A stretch of 64,000 bases of DNA from Protea cynaroides (taxonomy: Eukaryota > Streptophyta > Magnoliopsida > Proteales > Proteaceae), in assembly GCA_028583415.1 (NCBI GenBank), contig CM053269.1:34104254-34168253 (forward strand), given 5' to 3'. Each line of letters opens with the position of its first letter. Within the stretch, counting starts at the first letter, position 1. The translations under genes and the position numbers were made by a program. The notes below the pieces were generated by a model, which was not told the DNA's origin, ran no database searches, and saw nothing but the letters and a program-made list of their open reading frames with translations. Positions 33,291-45,966 of this stretch are shown one piece after another.

Positions 33291-33798
33291 TTTTCTCAAC
33301 CTTTCAAGCATAAATTTCAACTTGAACAAAGAACTTAATCATGCACAAGCATAAATCACATCCATAAACTTTAATCACATCTGAACTACGATGGTGAACC
33401 TGATTTTTAGAATAATTCCGTGATACGTAGGCAATCTGATGGATACAGATTCGGTTCAATGATATCAAACCACTTGGTTTGGTTTAATTTAATAAATAGA
33501 GTCTAGCATAGGAAATGTAAGACCCGCACTCTGAAAATCCGGTCTAAACCTTGGTTTTGTGTCATGATAGGTCTTTCGATCATCACCGAGCCAGACGGGG
33601 CAAGCGGATAACAAACAGGTACAAAATCGGACCGAAGTCGACCAATTATACATGATTTTAGGTATACCGGTCGACCGGTATGGCCTGCACAGCTATTTGC
33701 GGGAATCTGGAAATTGGTCTCTGCGGGTCCCGCTTTCCTGATTTCGAATCCTAGAAGTTTCCTAATCCTAGTAGGGTTACTAAACCCTATTTCTAGCC

Positions 33799-33806
33799 TA
33801 TAAATA
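33799..33806 (+). promoter_or_regulatory. TATA box of solo LTR 2
   Basis: TATAAATA in CTAGCCTATAAATACACCC, followed by a CT-rich leader with AGAGAAGAGAAAGAGG, as in the related LTRs. Confidence 0.7.
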
Positions 33807-35304
33807 CACCCTTAAGCCTCCTCAAATCCTTTCCATTGTCTCTCACAAACCCCAGAGAAGAGAAAGAGGTTGGAAAGGAGAAGGAGCTAGGAAGAAGAAG
33901 GAGGTGCCGCCATTACCGTTCGACGACGCTCTCATTACGCCTGTCAACGGTAAGGGTTTGAATCCATCTTCTTACCCTATGTTAGTTGTGTGGGTGGATC
34001 AATACCATGCAAAGTAGGTATTGATCTAAAACCCTAAATTGGCCAATAAACCCTAAGTTGCCGTCAAACCCTAGATTTGAGTTTCGAGATGATATTCATC
34101 GAAACGAGACTTGAATGAGTTGGGGATAACTCTAACTCAAAGCCTAGACTTAGAATAGATAGGAGAAACCCTGAAAATCCATGGTGGGTGATCGTCGGCA
34201 GTCGAAAACCCATGTATAGTCTTCCGGAGACATACTGATCGACTATACAGGTTGCACATAGTGCGACCGGTATGTTGCGACCGCTACCTCTCGGGAGGTT
34301 ATCTGTGGGGACCAGCTGACCATATCGGTCGCTAGTCTTTCCCACAGAGCTGCGACCGGTATATGCCACCGGTCAGCTCTGTGAGGGTATTTTGTAACCA
34401 TGTTGGTTTCTGACCAACATGAAACCCTAAGAAAAATATTCTAATGTAACCCTAATAATATTGTAGGATTTTGTGACATATCGTTTGGACCTTGCGACGT
34501 GGAGCAAGTTATCGAACGAGCGTCAGGTAAGGGAATCTGACCTAAACCTAATAATTAATGGACAGTAAATCATTGTTAATCATTGAATATCTATGATGTG
34601 ATGTTTGTGCATATTCACATGCCATCCTTTACTTTCAGTTATTATTACTGTTCATGCATTGATAGGGTGTGATTGTTAGGCATGTGATTGTTTTCGTTGG
34701 TGTGTAGAGTGGGGCATGGGCCTGGGATCGCTCTTCACACTAGAACCTTTTGTAGTATTCTGTCTTAACATGCTTGGTACGGGTGGGGTATCAGGGGAAG
34801 GTCGTGGTACGGTGGTCTCCGATATTGATGTTGTCCCGACCATTGTTATGTGGTATTGAGGATTCCGAGTCGACGCTGGCTTGTCCACGATGCTTTAGCT
34901 CTATCTCTATGCCGTAGGGAGTTATGTTGGGATAGGGTCTACCTGCGTATTGTTTCTATCCTAGTGGGTTAGTTGCGGATAGGGCATCAGGGGAGGTGTG
35001 GGAATGCCTTAGCTCTATCTCTATGCCGTAGACGGTTGTGTTGGGATAGAGCATACATTGTTGACATATAGGATTGGTTAGTTGCGAGCCCTGGCCAGTA
35101 GGGGCTTAGGTACTGGTATGGGTAGAGTATCAGGGGAGGTGCGGGTATACCTTAGCTCTATCTGTATCCCATGATGGGTGCATGTGGGTTGGTGGTAGGG
35201 TGATCTACTGTGCGATGCCACACACTCGTGTATAGAGGTGCGGGGGCCACCAAACCTTTCTATAGCACATTGTAAACTTAAAACCAGACCACAGCATAAA
35301 ATGA

Positions 35305-35526
35305 TTGTTACTCATGCATAATATTATGAAACTGTCTGATTGTCTTACTGAGCTGTGTTGTGAGCTCACCCTTTGTGCACATCTTGTTTTAGATATGGAT
35401 GCAGGTTATACTGTGGACGAATATGTGAACGCTCTGGCGTATGGAGGTGTAGCTTCTTTGGATGTACAAGCAGGGGAGGACGAGCATGATGCTTCATGCG
35501 AGTGCCCTTTCTGTGTGTACTTGTGA
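35305..35526 (+). CDS. Small LTR-encoded ORF with CEC-x2-C motif (diverged copy in solo LTR 2)
   Basis: 73 codons, ending DEYVNALAYGGV, then DEHDASCECPFCVYL and stop. It aligns with the other LTR copies (DYVNAPVYGHM...HDSSCECNSCVFD) although the surrounding LTR is diverged. A TTTTAG acceptor-like site precedes the conserved block here too. Function unknown. Confidence 0.4.
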   Translation: MLLMHNIMKLSDCLTELCCELTLCAHLVLDMDAGYTVDEYVNALAYGGVASLDVQAGEDEHDASCECPFCVYL

Positions 35527-36032
35527 TGGATTTTTATTTAGTTGCTTCAGTTATTTTCGTTTGATATTAAGGGATGTAAAAGATATTTATTTTATGTGTT
35601 TGAATTTGGATAATGGGATATTTATTTAAATTATCAATAGATACTCAGTTCATTCTATTTAAAGTCTTCCGCTGTACTATTATGTTCTGATTGTGGTTAT
35701 GTGTGATGGTTTATATGGGTGGACACGGCCTATTCGAGATCCTGGTGTGAACCGTTGGTTCAATGACGGTTCACTCACACCACTCTGGTTGGATCAGAAT
35801 TGGGGTGTGACAGGAAAGGTATAGGAGACCGATTTCGATCGGGCGGTTTGGGTGCCTAACCCCTTCCCATAACCGTAACCTGACGCTTACCCAATCTCTG
35901 ATGGACCAGAATTCCAAACTAAGGGTCATGAGTCAATCGAAGTCTTACCTTGGAGTGAGATTTCACATTTCTAAGGTCCTAGACCTAAATCTAGGTGGCG
36001 ACTTCAAAAGATTTCCATCTTTGTCCTCACAG

Positions 36033-36050
36033 TGGCGACTTCACTAGGGA
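36033..36050 (+). other. Primer binding site-like sequence of LARD
   Basis: TGGCGACTTCACTAGGGA begins one base after the 5' LTR end. Similar TGGCGACTCxxCTGGGGA sites are used by Tat/Ogre-type gypsy elements. The exact tRNA was not checked. Confidence 0.65.
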
Positions 36051-37259
36051 TATAAATGTCAAACTCCTAAATGAAAACTTTCCTTGTGTGAATTGGATGC
36101 TAGATTTTAGGATACTATATTTATGCTTGTATATTATTGCTTTGGGGGGAATGGGTTCTGTCACACATTCGTGCGAGTAGCCGAACCGGGTCCCATGCAT
36201 ATGGGGCAGTCCGCTATGCGAAACACACAACCTTGACCTGTACTTTGTGAGACCATGACCGGTGAGCAGCCTCTAACGAGCGTTTCTTGGGTCCGCCTGG
36301 GAATGCGTTATGCTACTCCACGTCGCTTGGATCCTTGCAATATAGTATATAAAGGGAATGGGGACCCATTATTCATCGAGCATTCGGTGATAGGTTGCCC
36401 CATCCTCGTCAAGGTGGCCTTTTCTGTCCTAACCCAGATTGTAGCCCAATGTTTGTTATTTTTTGGTTCATCCCTGAACCGACCCGGTAAAATCGGCTTA
36501 ACCATGACATCCATGTTCGAGACGTCGAAGTTTTGCCCATTTTTGTCCTCGATTGGTCAACATGTTAGAATCTACACGATGAGCATCTTGAACTCTCACC
36601 CATTGGGAGTATGAGGTATGTATACACCTGTTCTACATCATAGTAGACGGTCACTATACACCCTCCATTAAGTAAGCTCGATGTGTCAAATCTCTCATTG
36701 TTAACACGTCGATTTCAAAAAACGAACAGAAAATCCCTGTCAAGACATAGATACCATGGTCAAGAAGAAATTTACTAGTTTGCTCATCTATGAACCGCTT
36801 TTGCTAATCATCCCTAATAAGGACGATGGATTAATATATCCATTTCAATTTCATCGAATTCGGTAATCCAATTGGCCAGACTTTGGTACCACTGATTATC
36901 CATTTTGGAATCATGAGGTCCCAAGACTGAACACATGGCTTAATCAAATTCAATTAAATTGACTTGGATAATGTTTACCCAATCGCCCTTATGAGGGAGC
37001 TAACTCTTGTTTGGTTGAGTCATCCTTGATTGTGCACGTGACTTCTTCTACTCTTGTAGATGTTTAGAATCTTGATATTTCCCCATTGGATTTCAATGCC
37101 TTTGGAAAAGAAAATCAAACTGCAACCATATCCACCCTTTTAGGGTGAGAGGCCCCTACAATTAGGGAATTGTCTTGATCTCCCACCTTGAGATCTATCC
37201 ATATTATCTTTCTAAATGAATCAATGGAAGTCATAAATCTAGATCTTGATTGAACATCA

Positions 37260-38380
37260 AATTTTGTAAGAAATAAGGAAAGATTCAGCCCCTAGGAAAA
37301 TCCAATCATGGTTCTCAATGCACCCCTGAATTAAGTAAAGATTCAACCCTAGGCAAATCCAATCATAGTTCTCAATGTACCTTTGAATTAAGGAAAGATT
37401 CAGTCCGTAGGCAGATTCAATCACATTCAGTTCATCTCAGTATCAAAGAAATATTCAGCCCCAGATTCAATCACCATTTCTGGTTCATCTCAGAACTGAA
37501 GAAAAGTTCAGCCCCTAGGCAGGTTCAATCAACATTTTGGTTCATCCAGAATTAAGGAAAGATTCAGCCCCTAGGCAGATTCAATTACATCCAGTTCATC
37601 TCAGAATCAAAAAAATATTCAGCCCCTAGGCAGGTCCAACCACCATTTCTGGTTCATCTCAGAACTGAAGGAAAGATTCAGCCCCTAGGCAGGTCCAATC
37701 ATCATTTCGGTTCATCCAGAATTAAGGAAAGATTCAGCCTCTAGGCATATTCAATCACATCCAGTTCATCTCAGAATCAAAGAAATATTCAGTCCCAAAT
37801 TCAACCACCATTTATGGTTCATCTCAGAATTAAAGAAGGGTTTAACCTTTAGGCAGGTTCAATCATCACTCCCAGATCATGCTAAAATGAAGAATGCATT
37901 CGGCCCCTAGGCTTTTTCACCCTTCACCTCCTGTTTAGGTTCTGATTCATGTCGGAACTAGGAAAAATTCCATTCATCTGGATTCAATTAGCCACTAGGC
38001 TTATCCAACCATCAACTTTGGTTAGGGTTCCAGTTCATGTCAGAACTAGGAAAAGTTCCATTCATCTGAATTTATTTAGCCCCTAGGCTTGTCCAACCAT
38101 CAACTTTGGTTCAGGTTCTGATTCATGTTGGAACTAAGAAGAGTTTCATTCATCTGAATTTAATCAGCCACTAGGATTATTTATGTGGTTCAATTTCTGA
38201 TTCATGTTGGAACTAAGAAGAGTTCCATTCATTTGAATTTAATTAGCCCCTAGGCTTGTCCAATCGTCAACTCCAGTTCAGGTTCCGATTCATGTTGGAA
38301 CTAAGAAAGGTTCCATTCATATGAACTCAATGTAAGCATGAGTTAGCCTCTAGGCCTGTTCAATCATTACCTTTGGTCCA
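37260..38380 (+). repeat. Degenerate repeats, about 55-60 bp (GATTCAGCCCCTAGGCAG)
   Basis: GGAAAGATTCAGCCCCTAGGC-type phrases alternate with TTCATCTCAGAAT at about 37267, 37390, 37499, 37555, 37610 and 37671, then drift into a longer TAGCCCCTAGGCTTGTCCAA form. Confidence 0.8.
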
Positions 38381-38529
38381 TGTTTCACTTCATAAAGGAA
38401 TCAAAGATAATTTCAGTCAATCCATCATCTCTAGCAATTAGAGTCCAATCCATGATTGTCATCATTGGCCTCTATCAATCGGAGCCCAACTCAAGCAATC
38501 CTTGCCTCTAGCAACTAGAGCCCAGTCCA

Positions 38530-38960
38530 TGACTGTCAATCTTGATCTCTATCAATCAGAGATCAATTCAATGTCAATCTTGATCTTTATCAATGAGAGA
38601 TCAATTCAAAGTCAATCTTGATCTCTATCAATCAGAGACCAATTCAAAATCAATATCGATCTCTATCAATCAGAGACCAATTCAAAATCAATCTTGATCT
38701 CTATCAATTAGAGACCAATTCAAAATCAATCTTGATCTCTATCAATCAGAAACCAATTCAAAGTCAATCTTGATCTCTATCAATCAGAGACCAATTCAAA
38801 ATCAATCTTGATCTCTATTAATCAGAGACCAATTCAAAGTCAATCTTGATCTCTATCAATCAGAGACCAATTCAAAGTCAATCTTGATCTCTATCAATCA
38901 GAGACCAATTCAAAGTCAATCTTGTCTCTATCAATTGGAGACCGATTCAAAATCAATCTC
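38530..38960 (+). repeat. 38-bp tandem repeat (CAATCTTGATCTCTATCAAT)
   Basis: About 11 head-to-tail units of roughly 38 bp containing TCTATCAATCAGAGACCAAT followed by TCAAAGT or TCAAAAT, few substitutions, no spacers. Confidence 0.93.
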
Positions 38961-39289
38961 TGGCTCTATCAATTAGAGCCCGATCCATGTCTATCATACC
39001 CAGTGCTACAAGTTAGGATAGCTCGTCAGGAATGGTGAATGAGAAGCATTCATCATTGCTTGTCAGTAAAGATCAATTCCAGATTCTAGAATCATCAGGA
39101 AACTATGAACCTTCAGCTATAGTAGTGCTATTCCATCATGGGCATTTTTGCCCCATTGGCCAAGGAAATGCCAGAATCCAAAGAGTTGTCCTCATATTTC
39201 TCATTGTTCAAAGAGAGGGAATAGAATTTATCCAAGCAGTAGGTTTGACCAAAGATGAGATCCAATGTGCCCCAAGCTAGGATAAGAAC

Positions 39290-39730
39290 CAGAATGGTCC
39301 AATGATGAAACCCTTAACCCATAAACTGGGGCATGAACCATATTGAACTTAGACCCAAATTGAGTGCGGTCTGATGAAGAAAGTCATGAGCCCTAAGCTG
39401 GTCATAAACCAGATTGATTTTGGACCCAAATTGAATGCGGTCTAATGAGGAAAGCCATTATGCCCTAAACTGGGGCATGGACCAAATTGACCTTAGACCC
39501 AAATTGAGAGTGGTCTAACAAAGAAATCCATTAAACCCCCCAAGCCAGGGTATAAATTAGTCCAATCTTGGATTCAAAATGGTGTAGTGCAATGGCGATA
39601 GCCCTTGCTCCATAAGCTGGGGCATAAGCTAGAATGATTTTGAACTCAACTAGAAGTGGTCCATTGATGAATCCATCAAACCCCAAACTGGGGCATGAAC
39701 CAGAGTAACCTTGAGCTTAAAAAGCAATAG
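39290..39730 (+). repeat. Degenerate repeats, about 80 bp (AAACTGGGGCATGAACCA)
   Basis: Phrases AAGCTGG/AAACTGGGGCAT and GACCCAAATTGAGxGxGGTCT recur about five times. Confidence 0.7.
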
Positions 39731-42700
39731 TCCGGTTTTGAATGGATCCTAAACTGAAAAAAAAAATGGAAAAGGTAGGTATCTTACACCTATTGATAGA
39801 GGGGCATGATGAGTCCTGCTATTAGAGATCTGAAGGAAGACTTATTCCCGCAACGACTGAAGGTGGTCGTCGAAGGCATTATGCCCAACTGGAGCCGCTT
39901 GGACAAACTAGTTGTTTCAACTTTCTATTATCGGTATTTGATAGGTCATCCATGTCTGGGTCCAAGATCAATATGCTTGTTGACAAGTCTAGTCCAATCT
40001 GCCGTGCAAGTAAAAGAAAATCACCCCGTTTGGGATTTCAAACTATGTGCCTTGTCTCTTCCATACATTTCCTCCCAGTTTCATACATCCTCCTATTCTA
40101 CGTGCGCAGTCAATTCTAACTCTGAAGATGATTGAAATGATGAGTCATCTCCTGAACTTCTATGCCACCCGGCCTCTTGAGAAAGAAAGGTCCAACCCGT
40201 CTGGGAAAGCTTTAAATGATCAATCGGGAGACACAAGAGTAGTCTCAAGAAACATGTATTGGAGAAGCTTCCATTTGTTCTATCTGTGAAAAGATTCCAA
40301 GGAAAGCATTACATAATAACAGTTCATATCAACAGGTCAGCCATTCAGTACAAATGAGTGGAGGACAGATGTGCCACCAAGAAGATGGAAATACCAAAGT
40401 TCTTACAAAGTATATCATCTGCAAGCAAGAGATACATGATGAATGATCAATCTCAAAATCAAAGAATGAAGTCATTGGGATACCAAAAAAAAAAAAAAGA
40501 AAAAAAAATGAAAAAGAAAATTCAAGCCTATGTTTTATCTACATCAATAATGGGAAGGCAGTCACATCAGATAGAAGGTGATGATTAACTTCCAGAGGAT
40601 AGCATACGGATTTACCATTCAGATAAAATCAGATACTATATGAGCAGTCACAAATGCTCATAAAGTTTACAGAAGATCAGAGTACTAGTTGGGGTAAAAA
40701 CGTTCAATCTGATTGGAAATATTTGGAAGAAGAAGATTCAAACCCAATATTGAAAGTCAGGATTCAATTTCGCGATCAAGCGAAGCACTGCATTATGTGG
40801 CCTTCACATCCAAAAAAAAAAAGAAAAAGAAAAAAAAAAGAAAAAAAAAAGAGAAGAAAAGAAAATAGTAAGATGTTGAATGGCATTAGAGCTTGACAGT
40901 AAGCCAATTGTCCCTCTCACTTCAAGAAGATGATAGTTCCAACCAAAGCCTGATAGCAAGTTCGATCATTCGTTGAGATTTACTGCATGTTGGACCGGAC
41001 TTTTGATTTTGGCCAATTACATCCCGCCTTTACAGGAGATGATCTCATCACTTCTTCATCATTAGAGAAACATTTCTCATCGGCATTAGACTCTCTCTCC
41101 CGTCTATCAATCTGACGGCTTTCCAAGGAGTCTCTATCACAAGCCCTTCTTTTGATTATCAATTTTTATGGCATTGTATCTCATGATCATGTCATCATTT
41201 TATGAACAAATTTATGAATCTGGCTGGAACTCTTATCTGTCGTTCATTACATCCGACGGCTTCCCAAGATTCCTATAAGCCCTTCATTTCTCAAGCCAAT
41301 AAAATGGGATCTTTTCGGTAAGATAAACCCATTCTACATAAACAACCAAACACTCTCCCAATGGTAGACCCATGTGGACAGTTTCACATCAGTCCTCTTG
41401 GACCTTCAACATCAATACTTGTCAACAAACTTAAAGGTTTCAGGCCCAGATATGATCGTGACTGATTCGGAATCTCGATGTAGCTTGTTGAGACACGTGT
41501 TCCATCTGAACATCTCCAAGAAAGGAAAACATAATTCGGCACCATTTTTAATTATGGTGTGGGACTGTATTTCCCTAAGGTCGCTTTTAGTGATGATTCA
41601 AATAGCTGCCCGCCTATCAATGCATGTAGGTGTCAACTTAAACAGTGGGGCAAGGCTACCCATTTGTCATGAAAGTCGTGCCATTCGGATTTTCCCTAAG
41701 GGTTTCAGACCATTGGATAAGACCATAGTTTTGGCAATATCCTTACCATATCAGGACTCTTTATTCAACCCAAGATGGGTTTTGCAAAAAGAAAAAATAA
41801 AAAAATAAAGGGAAGAAAAGAAACCTCAACAAGGGAAAGGCAACCCGAGAAACCTCAATGGGCAACCCATAATACCTCAGTGGGGATAGGCGACCTGATG
41901 CAACCCTAAAGCATTGCCCTCATTGGCCATTCATAGAAAAATTCAGTGGTTCATGTAGCAAGTGTCATACCAGTCTACCCTCCATAAGGAAAGGAACCCC
42001 TCTTGCTCTCCAGTGAATCATACTCAGAGGAGTTGAACAAACCATCACCTTTTGGGCTCCAAAGCATTGCCTTTCAACAGAATTCTATCTTCAAATCCTT
42101 TGGTCATGTTAGGGAGAGAGCAAATTCTCATGGCCTGGTTACGAATGTAGCCAAATTCATCAAATCATCAGCGCCCTCATTTTCCAAGATTCAAGAAGGG
42201 TTTATCTAAGAAATCACTTTCTGCAATCAATCTATCAATCTTCCCTTGACCTCGGAAGCATGGTCAAATTATGGATGCAATCCAGATTCAACCTAGTTCT
42301 AACTCTGTTAGATTTCCTGTGCCCTAGCACACTACAGTAGTGGTCTGTCACAACATGCAGACACTGGGGCATAGATATACCCTATGTAGAGGAATTGAAC
42401 TTGATCATGAGAATTAAATCTAGGATCCATTGTCTAGTCTGAAGTCACTGACTTTCCTAGTCAATAGAAGTAGGTCTGTCCAAGTTGATTTTTACCAATT
42501 TCTCAGTTCTCCTAATCTTGTTGATGAAGAAAATCCAATGTGGTCACTCACCTGTTAGGATTTGGTCACCAAATTCTTCGAATCCTTTGCTCATCGTGCC
42601 TACTTTGGGGCCATGGTTCATTTATCTTTCAAAATTGGCACAACAATGTTGTAAATCCCTGAGCTTTTCATGAGCCTAGATCAAGGGCCAAACCCATGTC

Positions 42701-43404
42701 ACATTTCATCGCCGCTTGGCTATTCTACCAATTTGTTCTACCATAATGCACAGTCAAAGAACTTAGTTGATCAGATGCCCCTCGATAGTTTAACACCATG
42801 GTCAATCAATAAAGTCACTTTGGTTAAAGACTGTCAAGGTCCCCTTATTCTTCTCCAAAATCCTCGCTAGAGTTTCTTTCAATCCAAAACCCAACAACAC
42901 CAATGTTGCCTGAAGAAAATCATCACCTTCAAATTACATGGAACCCTTCAAAGGGAGTAACCAAGTCATCTCTACCATGCTGAAATTGTGTCAAACTTTC
43001 AGTACCAGGTCATAAATGGTAAATTTCAAATCTAGGTATCATGCCAGCGAAGTCCATGACACCATTTCCATTGGTGTCATGTTTTGTGCCTTCACCAATA
43101 AAGCAGGAGCAAAAAACTTGGAAAACTGCCAAGGAATTCACCATCATTTCAAATATGTCCAGCACTCTATAAGTTCAAAGTCAAGAGACTTCCAAGATGG
43201 GACAGAATTTCAACCTTAAAGGTTCAAAGTCAACAAAGCCTTCCTGTACGGGTCACTTTCAAGCATCCTAAAGGTTCATAGCCGTAGAGCTTCCAAAAGG
43301 ATATTCCTATTTTCAATCCCGAAGGTCCAAAGCTAGTAGGAACTGCCAAGATGAGTCATTCAGTATCACCCTATAAGTGACCTTCTGAGTTCTTACTCAT
43401 TTCA

Positions 43405-43790
43405 GAATCAAATGTGGAGCCCTAGCTCATCCAAAGATCAAATCAATCTTGGATTATTAGTGAATCAAATGCAGAGCCCTAGCTCATCCAAATTTCAAAT
43501 CAATCTCAGTCTATAAGTAAATCAAATGCAGAGCCCTAGCTCATCCAAATTTCAAATCAATCTCAGTCTATAAGTAAATCAAATATAGAGCCCTAGCTCA
43601 TTCAAAGATCAAGTCAATCTCAGCCTATAAGTGAATGTAGAGCCCTAGCTCATTCAAAGATCAAGTCAATCTCAGTCTATAAGTGAATCCAGAGCCCTAG
43701 CTCATTCAAAGATCAATTCAATCTCAGCATATAAGTGAATCAAATGCAGAGCCCTAGCTTATTCAGAAAATCAATCTCAAAATCTCAATC
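43405..43790 (+). repeat. Tandem repeats, about 57 bp (AGAGCCCTAGCTCATCCAAA)
   Basis: Six to seven units with GAATCAAATGCAGAGCCCTA, GCTCATxCAAA, TCAATCTCAGTCTATAAGT. Confidence 0.88.
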
Positions 43791-43851
43791 AAAAGAGCCT
43801 CATCTCAATCAAAGGAAAGACATCAAAGCTGAGCCCAAGCTCATACAATCA

Positions 43852-44290
43852 GCCTTGTATTCACAGCCTAGCTTCATACAAGAAGAGGTTTATCAGCCTA
43901 CAAATGGATCAAGCCGGGTCCAAGCCCGCACATGCCTTGCATTGAGTTCCACCTCAGCAAGAAGAGTTCCCAGCCTACAAATGAGCCTTGTATTCACAGC
44001 CTAGCTTCATACAAGAAGAGGTTTATCATCCTACAAATGGATCAAGCCAGGTCCAAGCCCGCACATACCTTGCATTGAGTTCCACCTCAGCAAGAAGAGG
44101 TTCCCAGCCTACAAATGCGCCTTGTATTCGCAGTCTAGCTTCGTACAAGAAGAGGTTTATCAGCCTATAAATGGATCAAGTCGGGTTCAAGCCCGCAAGT
44201 ACCTTGCATCATGAGTCACCTCAGCAAGAAGAGGTTCCCAGCCTACAAATGAGTCTTGTATTCACAGCTTAGCTTCATACAAGAAGAGCA
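43852..44290 (+). repeat. 133-134-bp tandem repeats near LARD PPT
   Basis: GCCTTGTATTCACAGCCTAG starts at 43852, 43985 and about 44119, and as a variant at 44253. Small ORFs in it are repeat artefacts. Confidence 0.9.
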
Positions 44291-44484
44291 TTCATCAATT
44301 CTCCAAGAAGAGCAAACCTTCTTGCCAGTCGAACTACGTTATGGGCTTGATTTCTAGGACACCCTTAGAATACGTAGGCAGTTTAGGAAGAATTACCCTA
44401 AGTGCAGCCTAATAAACAATATCACTCATACACCAAAAATGTGGTTCTTTTATCTTTAGCCTTCAACTGATAACAATCTCGGCT

Positions 44485-44497
44485 AAAGAGGGGCATC
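44485..44497 (+). other. Polypurine tract of LARD
   Basis: AAAGAGGGGCATC directly before the 3' LTR TGTAAGCACC. It is the usual Tat/Ogre-style PPT form. Confidence 0.8.
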
Positions 44498-45904
44498 TGT
44501 AAGCACCCCATTTTTGCCACCCTTGGCATAAGTGAACCAATATGGCAGGTTTTTGACCTTTAACCCAAAGATTTGTGATTCTCCACTGATCCCCACAGCA
44601 GGGTCATGGGCTATTACCTGCATAGATGCATAGGTCATAGAATTATCTTCGAAACGAGACCAGAATTGCTCAATTCTGATATCAAATGAGGAAGATACGA
44701 CCATTTTAGTTGGATGATACATATAGGAGAGGTTTCTGAAATTATTATAAATAATAATCCCAGGGGCCTTCATGCAAATTATCCTAAGTCGGATTGTTTG
44801 AATTTCAAATCATCATATCTTGATCATCCGACATCGGATTCAGATGATTCCAAGACCATTATTCTTCATTCATGATGTTCTACAAAGTGGACGTAAAAAA
44901 TCCCGGGTAGAAGTCACCAGTGTGTCCCATGCAAACTTGCATGCAAAATGATCGTTAGAACTTCAAAGCTTCATATCTTTCCCGTTCTACATCGAATTCA
45001 AATGATTCCAAGACCATTATTCTTCATTCATGATGTTCTACAAAGTGGACGTAAAAAATCCCGGGTAGAAGTCACCAGTGGGTCCCATGCAAACTTGCAT
45101 GCAAAATGATCGTTAGAACTTCAAAGCTTCATATCTTTCCCGTTCTACATCGGATTCAGATGATTCCAAGACCATTATTCTTCATTCATGATGTTCTACA
45201 AAGTGGACGTAAAAAATCCAGGTGGAAGTCACAAGTGGGTCCCATGCAAACTTGCATGCAAAATGATCGTTAGAACTTCAACGCTTCATATCTTTCTCGT
45301 TCTACATCGGATTCAGATAATTCCGAGACCATTATTCTTCATTCATGATGTTCTACAAAGTGGACGTAAAAAATCCCGGGTAGAAGTCACCAGTGGGTCC
45401 CACGCAAGCTTGCATGCAAAATGATCGTCAAAACTTCAAAGCTTCATATCTTTCCCATTCTACATCGGATTCAGATAATTCGAGTCTCATTATGTTCCAT
45501 TTTTAGTGCTCTACAAAGTGAACGTAAAATATTTCTGGTAGAAGCCTCCGATGGATCTCATGTAGAATGGTCAGCCAAATTATCGATAATTGGTCCGCTT
45601 AAACTTCAAAAATTCATAAGTTGACCATTTTACTTCCAAATGAGGTGATTCAAGTTCCTATATTCCTCATTTTTAATGTTCTACAAAATGAACGCAAAAA
45701 TTTGGAATAGAGGCCATCAAAAAAATTCCATGCGGGATAACAATGGAATGACCCGTGAAATGACAAGGAGAAAAAACCCAGTTAATTCCAATCAGTCCAG
45801 TCAACTCAGTTCAAACCAGTTTTGGTCCAACCTAGCTCAACCCATATTAGTTGTCAACCTAAGTCAGTCTCAACCCATTTCGAATCAGTTCATCTATGTG
45901 CACA

Positions 45905-45966
<62 letters not shown>

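Larger units (their letters stand above)
33516..35812 (+). mobile_element. Solo Tekay-related LTR (2297 bp), TSD GGAAA
   Basis: TGTAAGACCCGCACTCTG...GGGGTGTGACA between GGAAA at 33511-33515 and 35813-35817. The LARD 3' LTR is uninterrupted at the equivalent place (50571), which proves insertion after the LARD. Its ends and the small ORF resemble the Tekay LTRs, but most of the body is clearly diverged, so it comes from a related subfamily. Confidence 0.95.
27618..36031 (+). repeat. LARD 5' LTR (about 6.1 kb plus inserted solo LTR)
   Basis: Modules in order: unique start; 158-bp tandem repeats; AT microsatellite; GA-rich region; unique region; TTAGGG...CCCTAA minisatellite; GGACTATCCATAGATCC array; terminal unique part interrupted at 33516-35812. 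Collinear with 44498-50780 and very similar over kilobases. Confidence 0.93.
36051..44484 (+). other. LARD internal region, non-coding, repeat-rich
   Basis: No retroviral domain found in any frame. The longest ORFs (41374-41808, 144 codons; 36255-36614, 119 codons) show no recognisable motif. The first part (36100-36660) resembles the leader that precedes gag in Ogre-like elements in style only. The rest is largely several unrelated families of tandem repeats, annotated separately, with A-rich runs near 40485-40520 and 40810-40865. Confidence 0.7.

Noticed and set aside
36255..36614. 119-codon ORF after the LARD PBS as a gag start
   Set aside because: Lies in a leader-like region; no gag motif, and no continuation downstream.
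38530..38960. Regular short repeats that could be mistaken for a CRISPR array
   Set aside because: Units are head-to-tail with no unique spacers, in a plant retrotransposon.
41374..41808. 144-codon ORF in the LARD interior as a novel gene
   Set aside because: No motif and no splice or promoter signals; length is within chance expectation for this much AT-rich sequence.
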